Of a DNA stretch of 64,000 nucleotides, positions 46,990 through 58,518 are shown piece after piece. A program made the position numbers and the translations under genes. Below the pieces are notes generated by a model. The model had not been told where the DNA came from. It ran no database searches and was given only the letters and a program-made list of their open reading frames with translations. Where the stretch lies: assembly GCF_037042905.1 (NCBI RefSeq), contig NC_087246.1, forward strand, positions 32,478,001 to 32,542,000, written 5' to 3'. Source of the DNA: Lytechinus pictus (Eukaryota; Echinodermata; Echinoidea; Temnopleuroida; Toxopneustidae). The first letter of the stretch is position 1. The number at the start of each line of letters is the position of its first letter.

Positions 46990-48929
46990 AAAATTGTTTA
47001 ACAAATGTAGCCTATATATTCTCTCTGATCATTATCTGAAAATGCGGAATCGTTTTTTTTTAATACTGACAGAATAAGAAACAAATAAATATGTGCAACA
47101 TTAAAATAAAAAATTAAAGATTAAAATAAAAATCATCTGCAATTGCTCATACACTCACATCCCCATACCAACAATCGCACGTGAACACAGACCCTTCCGT
47201 CCACAAACCCTGACAATTTTGTAGATTTTCAATTCAATAGGTCCTACATAGACTTTTTTATATATGAGATAAAGTTGTTGCGGAATCTTTGAAAGAAGTT
47301 GGAAGGGGATTCCACTCTTACAATCCACTCTTACAACGATAAAAGTTAATGACTTTAGAGATGAAGCAAGTCATACTTTGGGAACATGAACATTATCTTT
47401 TGGTCGAGAAGCATAATTTGAGAGTAGACAGACAATAGCATTTCAGTGGGAAAAGCCAATTCTTAATTGAGTACATAAAGATTAAAGTATCAAAAGTAAT
47501 AACTTCACGTAAAGCCAAAATATGATTTTTTTTTTAAGCGGGCTTGCCTTCACTTTGCATATGGGAGTTATTACCCAGTATATCACCTAAAATGGTATTC
47601 ATTTTTTTTGTGTGTTCCTTTCCCTTGTTTAAAGAGTACAGGATAAATATTCTGACTTTGCATTACATAATCATGATAATAGGATTATCAATTTGTTATT
47701 CTTAATACAGCTTTCCCTTTTCCAGAACGAGAGTTTAATAAACGTTTAAACATTTTATTATTTTTCTTTATGGATATCATAAGGTCAGCTGTTAGCCAAG
47801 GGTTCTTTAAAATACCTTTCATTTTTCACTTTGACTTCAGGTCTGTGGAATCCTTTGTAACAAATAGAGTGAAAGACTCACATCATAAAAATATCATTAT
47901 GATTATTGGCATTTAACATTACTCCAATCGACTTCAACGAGTTATTTATTGAATTAAAATATAATTATTATCGTCATTACCCTCACTTTGCAGAAATTGT
48001 GATTGCCATTGATTTGTACCCCAAAAAAAATAGTTAAATGGTCTTGAGATGTCAGCTATGAACAAAGCAAATTTCATTATCCATTTCATTATCGAAAATT
48101 ATACAAACTATGCATGTTATGCCATCTGTTAAAGTTTCATATATGCTTTTGATATTCTTGTTGGTTTCGTAATGAAAGTTTTTTGAAAAAAATGAAAGGT
48201 TTTGAAAACACATAAAAAAAAGCTTTATTTTTCATGAGTACTTGCTTTTAATTAATTAATGTTGTAGTCATCTTGAATGTAGACAGTAGGTTTATGATTC
48301 CCACATCTTAATCATAATCAAGCATGTTCCAAGATAGATCTGATCTTATCTAATAAAAATATCTTTCATCTGTGTAAGTGGCAACACCATCCCCTAATTC
48401 ATTGTGTCTCTTTATATTTGCAAGATCATAACCATCTATATATATTTTTTTTTTCTTGATTGAAACCATGTCTCTGTCACACCAATCGTTGTAAACTTAT
48501 GATTTATGTTTGTTAACATTGTTCAAAATGCATCAAAGTTATGGCTTAAACTGCTATAATTAACATAAAGAAGTGCAAAAACATTAGCATTTGTTTAATT
48601 GTCACTAAATTCTTCACAAAGAGTATATGAAAAATTCATTGCTTTTATTTTATAGGAAACAAGCCGAACTGAAATACAAGTTTTCATTATTGCATGTAAC
48701 ATTTTCGTCATTGCAGTTAATACCGTAATAAAAATGGATTGATTTTAACATTTTTCAAAGTGCATGTTCAGATTCAACGTTTTTATTTAGATGGAAATAT
48801 ACATGATTTTTTATCATTATACAAATATTGACTACTCATGATTAAGTTTTCATTCCCGAGGTGGTTTTCTTATCTGCCCTTCTATCAACGCTCGGGCAAT
48901 ACAGAATATTATTCTCAGTTTGATTAGAA
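46990..48929. other. Intergenic sequence between GST copies 1 and 2
   Basis: AT-rich DNA without recognised gene, SINE or TIR element. AATAAA at 47084-47089 is a candidate polyadenylation signal for GST copy 1. Confidence 0.4.
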
Positions 48930-49267
48930 AGTAGTTTTCGCGAACGGGATAACCAAGTAAAGGTGTTGTCTTCCGCAAATTTGACCCTGTTGCTGGAGTT
49001 TATATTATAATAATAATAATATAGGTATATTTACCCAGGGTCGCCACTTTAGTTCGAAAACTGTTCTACCAGCGGGCTGGTGATATTGATACACTGCATG
49101 CCAATATCAGTTTAGAAAACGACCGTGCGTTACAGTACATTTCGTTTCTAAAGTAAAAAAAAAACACATTTAAACAGAATAGGCCTATGTGTATGCCTAT
49201 ATACTAGAATCTATGCTGATTAAATTGCTCAATGACAGCCTAAAGTGCAGGTCAAAATAAAGGATCA

Positions 49268-49980
49268 GATGCATTTTTAAAAGAAGCAATTGCTGGCAAG
49301 CAATGGCTCCAAGCACAACCAATAGCTTACCGAGCAAAATATCATGCTTCCGCAATTTTGCTTTATTTCATATAACCCTTTGCTAGTGCTTGAACCCTTA
49401 ATTGCCTTCAGAAAGAAGTTCAGAGAGCAATTGCTAATGGTTTGAACGTCACGCTGCACGGGTGCAAACACGACTCACAGAAAGGCAGGACTCGAACGCA
49501 AAGGTGTACGTGTGGCAGTGAAAATTACCGCTTCTATAACATCTTACTATACACTGCTATACATGGTGTCAAACTTACATGCTTTCTTTTTGATAAATTT
49601 ATAAATTTGGCATTTGGTTTGCACTTACTAGGAATAAGACATGTACACGCATGCTACTGTACACCTTGGGGTTCTCTCTCAGGTGCATAAACAAATATTT
49701 AAAAAAAAACCGCTAACGCTCTGATCAAGCAAACGCTCAAGCTGCCCTGACGGAGCTTGAAAAAAACCCAAGCAAGTGCTTAAACTCACAAGCGAAATAT
49801 GTTAGCCTTATGAATACGCTTTTTGCAAAAGCTAAATCATCAAGAAAATGCTAGCAGTCAGCGTAAGCGATTGTTTAAACTTACTAGCAAAAACATTTGC
49901 TCGCTCACTTTTATGCATATACGGAATAAAGCAAGAGCCAAGCAAAAGCCTAGAAAAGGCAATTGCTACTTTTATGCATC
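49268..49980. mobile_element. 713-bp TIR element, absent from the paralogous block
   Basis: GATGCATTTTTAAAAGAAGC at the left and, by complement, GATGCATAAAAGTAGCAATTGC-like sequence at the right. The interior is rich in AGCAA/GCTTG motifs. The matching position in the other block (about 59810) joins the flanks directly, so the insertion postdates the duplication or was lost from copy 3. Confidence 0.7.
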
Positions 49981-50439
49981 CGACCCATAGACTCGTCTTC
50001 AGAGAGCATTCAATGGTATCACGATTCAGGGTTCAAAGTCAACCGTTTGAATACACAATACACGCTCATTCATAGGCCTCCAAATGTTAATTTACTATTA
50101 ACCTTCGATCTCTGTAAATAATTCGTAAAGAATAAAATAAAAAAGTAAAGGTCAGCAAAATTTGGGATACCTCCTTCTTAACCCCACCTACCTAGATCGA
50201 ACTCAAACTGAGCGCAAACGATCCGTAGTAATCCGTGTTTTCTTTTTTTCTGACGCCAAGAGTACGCATTGAAAAAAGGAGAGATTTATTGCGTTTAGCT
50301 TCTTTAGTTTTTCTTGGGAATAAATGTAGTTTCTTCGCCAGCTTTCCCTTGCTCCCCTCACTTTTTCCTTTTGCAACCCCTGAATGTATAGCGTCCATGG
50401 TATAGGCCTACATGCCCTCTTGCCAAGACCTTTGATACG

Positions 50440-50695
50440 CCATGTAGGATATATTGTCAATATTTTCATGTAATTTGTTTACTTTATAAAGGTCAATATC
50501 GTTCACGAGCCCGTTTCTCTTCAGGAGATAAATATCTTTATCACTGCGACCAAGGAGCTTCCAACACACAAAGACAAGAGAGTCTAGTGTCATATTCTGG
50601 AATTGTTCTTTTCCATCTACATTCGAAGCCTCGATTGCGAGCAATTAATCCGGAGACACTCAGTTATAGCACTTTTCCGACGATCAAGATTAACC
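50440..50695 (+). promoter_or_regulatory. Presumed promoter and 5' UTR of GST copy 2
   Basis: This stretch is almost identical to 60360-60585 upstream of GST copy 3 and is bounded by less conserved sequence, so it likely holds the shared promoter and leader. One difference is a small indel near 50550/60455. No TATA box or antioxidant-response motif was recognised. Confidence 0.45.
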
Positions 50696-53600
50696 ATGGT
50701 TGTCAAGGTTTACGTCGATCTCCTTTCGCAGCCTTGCCGCGCTCTTGTCATCTTCCTCAAAAACACCAAAATCCCGTTCGAAATTGAGAAAGTAAATTTG
50801 AAGGCTGGTAAGCATTATAATTAATTTTTCTTACGTATTTCCAAGGGATTCTAACACTTTTGTTGACATTATCGATGTCAAAGGTACTTCATAAAATGAT
50901 TTACGATTAAAGATTGTGTTAATCCTAAACATCTCTGGTCAGATGTACCACTTTCTCATATCGATAATCATACTACTATGATTGTAAGACTGGAAGTATG
51001 AAGAGTAGACCAGGGACCCGTCTTACAAAGAGTTACGATTGATCCAATCAATCGTAACTCTATGGAAATCCAACTATGTCATAATTTTTTCTTTCGGAGA
51101 TTTGTTTGATATCCGTTGAAAACAAAAAGAAGCATACTGAATTGTCAAGAAAACAGTTAATGTATGAATATACATCATTTCTAGTAATTATTTTGAACAA
51201 ACATGTATTTTAGATGTTGACGTTGCTGGCTTTCCATAGTTGCGATAGATGAGATCAATCGCAACTCTTTGTAAGACGGGTCCCTGATGTATACATGTAA
51301 TTTTGCAGTTGTACTTACGAAGTCGACTCGAAAGCTAGCCTTGTTTCAAATTACATTATACTATATCTGTGAGTTTGAATGTTGGGAATGTGGTATCTTT
51401 CTACTTTCCAGAATAAAAATTCTTCGTATTTTATTTATTCATTTTATATATATATATATTTTTTTTTTTTTGGGGGGGGGAGAAGGATATCATTTCTTAC
51501 CCAATACTTGTTAAGTTTGGGGTTCTTTTATAGCTATTGTTAAGGGCGGGGTTCGTAACCAATACTTTTTTAGGGTAGCGCTTAACAATACTAAACTTGT
51601 TAAGGGGTGCGTTTTCAGATCATTGAAACTACTTGTTCAGGGTATGTTTTAAAACCCCCATGGATATTCATGATATCCACTGGTCAATGGAACTACCCCC
51701 TCCCCCCTCATCAGGCCAGTCATGATTGTTCAACATAAATTTCCCTTTCCATTTCATAACTGTTAAAAAAGAGGTAATTTTTCTGGAGAGGGGGGCATCC
51801 AAGGGGTTTACCGTTTGGCTCAACTTTTTGGTCACATATTTTTTGGCGGCATCTAAGGCCGTACGTAAATTTTTTTTTCATGGGGGAGGGGTGAAATGAT
51901 ATAGAGGTTATCCCAGTTTCCTCTTTTCTTTATTATCAGCAGATTAAATAGGCCTACATGTTTGCCTTTTCTTCTTGAGTCAATAGTCGTGCTTTGAACA
52001 ATCATTATTATCCACATTTAAATAAGGTTAGTAAACAAGCAAAAATTGCAAGTCATATTTGCTCTAAGATGGCACTTGCACCTGTATGAAAAATTCATTG
52101 GTTTTTGGAGCTTAACGTGATTCAATTTTTTTCCCCGAGGTATACTGCCCTTTTTCATGTTTGTACATGCTCAATAATATTCTGGCTCGTTTATTCATTC
52201 TTTCTCAAATATTCTGTCTTTTTGTTAAATCATCGATTTATAATAATTTCATTTCATCTCATCTCGTTTACTTCCATTTCCAACCATCACAATAAGTCAT
52301 CTTTTATCAATCTTTATAAATTAATGCAAAAATTGAGTACAAAATAGTCAAGACAAGTATGCAACAGGTCGGCGATGGAGGAGGCTGCTAAAAATTAAAA
52401 GTCGAGTTTGTAGAGGACAGTCTCATATTAAAAGCATTCTTAAAATAGTAAAGATCAAATTAGAAAAAATTAAAAAATCTACAAAATGACAAGAAGAGCA
52501 TATTAAAGACTTATCTACACTCTTAAAATGTTGGGCAACAGACTGTCCACACAACAATTGGTCACAAAATTTATCCAACTCTGGGTAGTTTTCAACCAAT
52601 ACTGTGTAGTTTTCACCCAAAGCACACATTATTGGTTTAAAACTACCCAGAATTGGATAAAGTTTTAACCAATTGTTGTGTGGACAGTAATTATGTTGTG
52701 CAACATTTTCTAAGAGTGTAGTTAAATGAATGGTGTCCAGAAATATAACAAGAAAGATAAGATCATGAAAAAGAGAGGGGGAAATTTTCCGAATCTTGCA
52801 CCGACACTCACTATGAAACCCAATGTTTTAATTTATAAATAACTAATTTCTATTAACCCGTTTAACAAAAATCATTTATGAATTCATTCATCTATTCATA
52901 ATTTTGTTTGTGATTCCGTTTTTCAGGAGAACATAGGAAACCTGAGTTTGTAAAGATAGCCCCTCTCTGTACCGTACCGGCTATCCAAGATGGTGACTTC
53001 AGCATGGGAGAAACGTAAGATCTATTATCGTATTTTTCTACGTGCTACTCACATTTCTTGTTTCTTTGATAAAGGATGAATACAAAATATATATTATTTT
53101 GTTTAAATGATGACGACGTTCAAATGGTGAAACGACACATTAATGAGGTCCAATAATTACTATTGGCAAAAAATAAAATATCAATGACGATACTGGTAAT
53201 CATGGTGATAACGTAAACAGATGATTATGCCAAAATTAATTATGATAAAGATAATCCGTGCAATGGTGTTTTTAATTAAATCATTACAGAATGCTCAGTT
53301 CAGTTGCTCTGAAATATACATTTACGCACTAACCACAAAGAATTACTGGATTATCGTGTGTTTTTTGCAGAGTGGCGATTATCAAATACCTGGCAACAAA
53401 ATATGCAGACCTAGTCCCTGACCACTGGTACCCGAAGGATCTAGAAAAAAGAGCCAGAGTTGATGAATACATGGCCTTTCATCATACAGGAACAAGAGGA
53501 GGATGTTGTGGAATCTTCATCAGCGAAGTGAGAAGCACCATTAAGAGTGTTCCATCTATCTGGATTTTCGGTTTACACATGAGGGGGGGGGGGGGTGGAT

Positions 53601-55545
53601 TGAAAATTTAAGCACACTGGACCAGAAGGGGTCCACTTGTTTGGGTAGGGTAATGGTTATTTATCGTAGATGTCTGTTCATAGTCTGCAGGCGCAGACCC
53701 TGATTGAAACTGTGATCAATAAGTGTGTCTCCACGCAAAGACTAGCACATACAAAACTTGCTGTTTCAATTCAATTCATGAGCGAGAGGGCCTTCAGTAC
53801 ATAAGACATGAGTTGGCTGCGCAGTCAGACCCTTAACTCCTTAACTCGAGTGAAGGGTTTGCACAGCAGACTATCCAGATCCAGTCCCCTTCCTCGGTGA
53901 ATTAATTAAGAGTCAACTATTTACAAAGCCCGCACGATGCCTCTACACAGTTTCGTAAAACCTATAGAAGATTATGCCCCCACCCCCCCAATAAAAAAAA
54001 AAGAAGAAGAAGAAGAAGAAGGAAGAGGAGGAGAAGGAGAAGAAGAAGATTATGAAGAAGAAGGAGAAGAAGAAAAATATATTATAAAAATATAGATGAA
54101 AATATTTTAAAGATATATGAATGCATAAATATAAATAAAAATGCAAAAGAAATTTAAAAATTTGAGTATTAATGAATTTCACTTTAATAGCACAGTTCAA
54201 GTTAAAAAGCCATCCTCTCAGAATATCTTATTTTTATACATAAAAACAATATACTCAACGCACACACATACACTCGCCCGAACACCCCCACACACGCATA
54301 CCTTCGCATTAAATAACAGTGTTATCTTTGGCGAATTCAAACTCCAGAACAGAATTGATAAGCTAATAGCAGTGTTTGATTCAACAAGTCGATTTTTTAA
54401 TGTTCTTTTTAATACAGGTTATCATCCCATTGTTTTCGGAAGGGAAAGAGCATGCATCGGAGGAAAGGTTGAAAAGAGATACAGAGAATTTGACCAAACA
54501 ACTTGATAAGCTGGAGAATGCTTTCTTACAGGACAATGACTGGTTGGTCGGAGATGACATCTCTGTGGCGGATGTGCTTGCCGTTTCCGAGGTAAAACGG
54601 CAACAACAACTAAACAAAGATATACCACCAAAATCTATTAGGCTGTTAATCTAATTTTAAAAAGGGGGAGGAAATATGATGAAAATGTCATTGAATATTT
54701 CAAGCACGATATAATACATAGAAAAGCCAACATGGAAATGTTTTGGACTTTGTCATGCAAATACTTTCATTAGTAAATTCATTTGTGAAATCCTATTACC
54801 AATATTCATTCAATCTAGATCAGAGTTTGGTTATTTATGTCTTATTTCAATATCTTATATTTTTATCAACTATTGTATGTGTATTGTATGTATCAATCAT
54901 TTTTGTAAACTGTACGCAATTCAGCCGTAAGGCTGCTATGTGCAATGTTTTTTTTTAATACCGAAATAACTTACTGTGCACCAGTGCCATATACTTGGAA
55001 CCTTGTAAGTTGCAATTTTGCACCTTCTTCGTTTTAATGAAAGGTGCACAATTTCACATTAAATGTATACCCCGGTGAGACATCGGTAAGATCACTGGCG
55101 GATCCGGGGGGGGGGGGGGGCAAAGCTGGCCCGTGCCCCTCCCCCTTTTGAGAGGCACAATTAACATTTGCAATATAAGAATGCTGTTAAAACAGAAGTG
55201 CCCCCCTTTTGGGGGGCTTGTCATATTTTTCATCGAGAAAAGGTGCCCCCCCCCCTTTAAAAAATCCTGGATCCGTCCCTGGGTAAGGGCTATGCAAAGT
55301 TGGACATATATAATTTTACAATAAATAATCTTTCTTAACAAATACAGACACTATTATGCAAAGTTATTGTTTATTTACCTTTTTTCAATGATCAGATCAT
55401 GGAAAATACCGTAAACGGACGTGACGTCACAGAGGAGAGACCGAAGCTCAGAGCTTTCGTAGATCGGGTGAAGGACCGTCTTAACCCAACATTTGATGAA
55501 GTCCACGAAGCCTTGTATGCATGGAGGGATAGCTACAAGAAATAA
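50696..55545 (+). CDS. GSTT1-like: Glutathione S-transferase, theta class, copy 2
   Basis: Exons 50696-50807, 52927-53014, 53371-53527, 54418-54591 and 55396-55545 join in phase to 226 residues. The N-terminus MVVKVYVDLLSQPCRALVIF is closer to vertebrate GSTT1 than copy 1 is (LLSQPCRA is identical). Ser11, His40, Val54, Glu66, Thr67 and Arg109 are at the theta active-site positions. The C-domain includes YPKDLEKRARVDEYMAFHHT, LVGDDISVADVLAVSE and a final RPKLRAFVDRVKDRLNP helix. It ends YAWRDSYKK, three residues shorter than copy 1. Introns of 2119, 356, 890 and 804 bp carry MITEs at 51011-51286, 52515-52721 and 55093-55281. AATAAA overlaps the stop region (55541) and recurs at 55777. Predicted cytosolic conjugating enzyme. 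Confidence 0.92.
51011..51286. mobile_element. 276-bp MITE in GST copy 2 intron 1, absent from copy 3
   Basis: CAGGGACCCGTCTTACAAAG at the left and its exact complement at the right, with GTTGCGATTGATC-type arms of about 70 bp. In copy 3 the flanks are joined at about 60902 with only CTG between them. Confidence 0.8.
52515..52721. mobile_element. MITE family C, in GST copy 2 intron 1
   Basis: CTACACTCTTAAAATGTTG and, by complement, CTACACTCTTAGAAAATGTTG at the ends. The interior is self-complementary around AACCAATACTGTGTAG. The same copy is present at 62994-63198 in the duplicated gene, so it predates the duplication. Confidence 0.8.
53990..54085 (+). repeat. GAA-rich microsatellite in GST copy 2 intron 3
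   Basis: AAGAAGAAG and GAGGAGAAGGAG units follow an A run, about 90 bp of purine-only sequence. Confidence 0.85.
55093..55281. mobile_element. Short hAT-like MITE (family B), copy 2
   Basis: Ends CACTGGCGGATCCGGG and, by complement, CAGGGACGGATCCAGG. Flanks GGTAAGAT and GGTAAGGG share six of eight bases. The interior GCCCGTGCCCC..TTTTGAGAGGCAC matches 40827-41000. It lies in intron 4 of GST copy 2. Confidence 0.75.
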
Positions 55546-56349
55546 ATTTTCTTTATAAAATATGTTTTGAATTCAAGAAGACTTGCTTGGCATCAAATAA
55601 TCTATAATTTGTCTAATCAAAATGTATCTTGAACAAAAAATTGTATACATTCCATCTATTTCCTACGAATCTGTTAATTGATTATTGAAGTATTCTTATG
55701 ACACTTATTCTGTTTTGTATCTTCATACATATGTATATATATGTTTGTTATGTTTATTATCAGAAAATGGAAGTGAAATAAACTAAACTGAACTGAAACT
55801 GAAATATTATTCTCACCACTCCCCCCTCTCTCTCTCTCTTCCTCTATAAACTTTCTGTCTTTTTATCTCTCTCTCCCCGTCTCTCCCTCCAAATCCATCT
55901 TTCTGTCCCTGGATATATTAAACACTGTGAAATATTATATATTATCACCCGTATCAGACATCTGAGCTGGTCATTTACAAAACCGTATTTCCCTGTATTT
56001 TATTATTATCAGGAAGGGATAGGTATATTGTTTGTATTTTCCTCGGTCTCAATGCGCGTATTGACTTTGCATGCAGAGACGACGCAAAATATACCTTTAT
56101 ATTTTCCCTGGTCTCACATCCGGGCCTTTGAGGATGCGAATGAAGTGATACGCTTCATAATGTTCCGCGCACCAACGATCTACGTCATAATAAAGACAAC
56201 GCTGGATCTGGGCGCTTGCAAGTACGTCATAATGGTAAAGTGCAGAGCCTAGACACTGATATTATCATGACACAACAGAACTCTATTCTTAAAAGATATC
56301 ACTGTTATCATGATTTTTGCTCTAGATATCTGATTTGGATGATAATAAA
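55546..56349. other. 3' flank of GST copy 2, nothing coding
   Basis: Contains AATAAACTAAACTGAACTGA near 55777, which looks like a short tandem-repeat LINE tail or a second polyadenylation site, and CT-rich microsatellite at 55822-55905. No gene was recognised. Confidence 0.4.
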
Positions 56350-56489
56350 AATATTGACTGCCCTTCTTTCGGGGAACATCAAATATATTGCCCTTAAAAG
56401 ACCCATATTGCCCTCGTCTAAAAACTCGGGCCAATATGATTCTTTTGCTGGCAATATATTTGATGTTCCCCTCAAGACCAGTCAATATT
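56350..56489. repeat. 140-bp hairpin element
   Basis: AATATTGACTG at the left and CAGTCAATATT at the right; inside, GGGGAACATCAAATATATTG is matched by its complement near 56450. Likely a small MITE. Confidence 0.75.
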
Positions 56490-56865
56490 ATATAATTATA
56501 TCCTACATAGAGTAAATCCTGTATAGTGATTGGTTCAAGTAGCATCATGTGACCTAATATATTTCAACTATGATGTTGCGTGACGTCAGACCTCGATATA
56601 TTTTTGGATAAACCAATATTATGACGTCATTATTTCACAAAACTGGATATCTCGGCGCACCGGCTTGCGCGCTCTCTCTCCCGGGCGCGCAAGTCCAGCG
56701 CGATGCGTCAGCGCAGACACTAATCTGCGTTCCGCTGAGCGCCGTGGCTCGGAGAAAAGTAGGTAATTCAACGCAAGTAACAGGACTTTGCATGCTCAGC
56801 GCATAGATTTTGGTTATAAATTATTAAAAGTAGGATATAAAACAAATATATCAGGCGTTTCATTC

Positions 56866-56997
56866 GAAAGCATAGTGGGAATTATTAATCCTCGGTTGAA
56901 CTGGCAAAACTACTAAATTTCCCTCGGGGCTTCGCCCCTCAGGGAGAAATAGTAATTGCCAGACCAACCTCGGATAAATAATTCCACTATACTTTCT
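56866..56997. repeat. Second small hairpin element, about 132 bp
   Basis: The arms contain TAGTGGGAATTATTAATCCT and GGATAAATAATTCCACTAT; the centre is CCCTCGGGGCTTCGCCCCTC, itself a strong stem-loop. Confidence 0.7.
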
Positions 56998-57319
56998 CAA
57001 AGCCTGATACATTTGTTTACTAACATCCAATTGCCATATCTTCTTATATTGCAAAGAACCATTTTCGTCGACTTTTTAATAGACCTGATTGTCAACTTCA
57101 TTTTCATGAAACGCTGCGTCACATATGAAATCGTTTAGTAAATTTTTTCCTCCAAGAACTAGAAAAATTAAATTGACAATTGATTTAGTGCATTAGATAT
57201 TTATTGCTGCAACTTATTTCATTATAAAAGAGACATATTATTCACACAAGTATGAAATAATGAAAAAAATATGATTTTATGTAATAACATAAGAAAACGG
57301 AAAGTGGAGATGTGACATC

Positions 57320-57975
57320 GATTCTAGGACATCTACCCCCTGGACATCCACCCCCCGGACATCTACCACCCGGACATCCACCCCCCGGACATCCACCCCC
57401 TTAGGACATCTACCCCCTAGGACAAGTACCCCCCGGACATCTACCCCCCGGACATCTACCCCCTAGGACATCTACCCCCCCGGACATTTACCCCCCGGAC
57501 AAGTACCCCCAGGACATTTACCCCCCGGACATCTACCCCCCGGACATTTACCCCCTGGACATTTACCCCCCCCCAGACAGGCTACCCCCGGGCATCTACT
57601 CACGGATATTTTGGATACGGGGGGTAAATGTCCGGGGGGTAGATGTCCAAGAGGTAGATGTCCGGGGGGGTAGATGTCCGGGGGGTAGATGACCGGGGGA
57701 TAGATGTCCGGGGGGTAATTGTCCGGGGGTAGATGTCCGGGGGGTAGATGTCCGGGGGGTAATTGTCCGGGGGGTAGATGTCCGGGGGGTAATTGTCCGG
57801 GGGGTAGATGTCCGGGGGGTAGATGTCCGGGGGGTAGATGTCCGGGGGGTAGATGTCCTAGGGGGTACTTGTCCTAGGGGGTAGATGTCCTAAGGGGGTG
57901 GATGTCCGGGGGGTGGATGTCCGGGTGGTGGATGTCCGGGGGATGGATGTCCAGGGGGTAGATATCCGGATACGA
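57320..57975. mobile_element. TU-like foldback with minisatellite arms and almost no interior
   Basis: Left arm 57327-57600 of CCCCCCGGACATCTA/ACATTTA units and right arm 57618-57968 of the same unit inverted, meeting at a unique centre of about 25 bp (ACTCACGGATATTTTGGATA). Left terminus GATTCTAGGACATCTACC is nearly the same as the right terminus of 17332-20043 (GGTTCTAGGACAACTACC). Flanks GTGACATC (57312-57319) and GCGCCATC (57976-57983) share six of eight bases. It is inserted in a copy of the repeat seen at 27045-27608, whose sequence resumes after it (CATCATCAGCCCATCTAATG). Confidence 0.75.
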
Positions 57976-58298
57976 GCGCCATCATCAGCCCATCTAATGA
58001 ATATTCATGACGACTGTTTTCACAAAATATTGCTAAACTTTAAACTTCAATAACTTTATTATTTGTTATCCGATTTCGATGAAATTTTCAGCATTTTGCT
58101 CAGTGAATTCTACTCTATGTATTAAGATATGAATATTTTCAGCCCGGACCATCCCTTTAAAACAATATAATGTCAATAAGTACAATCATCATCTTCAGTA
58201 TTAATTCTACTTATTATTGGTTCAGATAATTGTCATCTTTAACGAACGTATTCCAAAAATTAACAGAATACATATACCTTCTGTATTCACAAGAATTA

Positions 58299-58518
58299 TG
58301 CACTCTAAAAAATATTGGGTAAAAATGCTCCATGAGGGAAATTATGTGTCCAACCAACATTGGGCATTTCTTTTGGGCATTTTTATTTATCCAGTGTGAT
58401 GAAAATTTTGCCCATCCTAAAGTAATTGCTGCTTATTTGTTAACCTTATTGGACAATATGCTTCCCGCATTGGTCAAAATACTGGTTAAAATTTTTACCC
58501 AGTATTTATTTACAGTGT
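58299..58518. mobile_element. MITE, about 220 bp (ACTCTAAAAA / ACAGTGT ends)
   Basis: CACTCTAAAAAATATTGGGT at the left and, by complement, ACACTGTAAATAAATACTGGGT at the right, with AAAAATTTTAACC and GCCCAATGTT motifs inverted inside. Related in style to MITE family C. Confidence 0.65.

Larger units (their letters stand above)
48930..53530 (+). repeat. Segmental duplication, left block (GST copy 2, 5' half)
   Basis: Alignable by eye to about 59585-64000: GGGATAACCAAGTAAAGGTG upstream, CAATGGTATCACGATTCAGG, the 250-bp promoter region, exon 1, most of intron 1, exon 2, intron 2 and exon 3 are all shared. The ATG-to-ATG distance is 9890 bp. Local insertions differ between blocks (49268-49980 and 51011-51286 here; 61003-61831 there). 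Confidence 0.85.
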
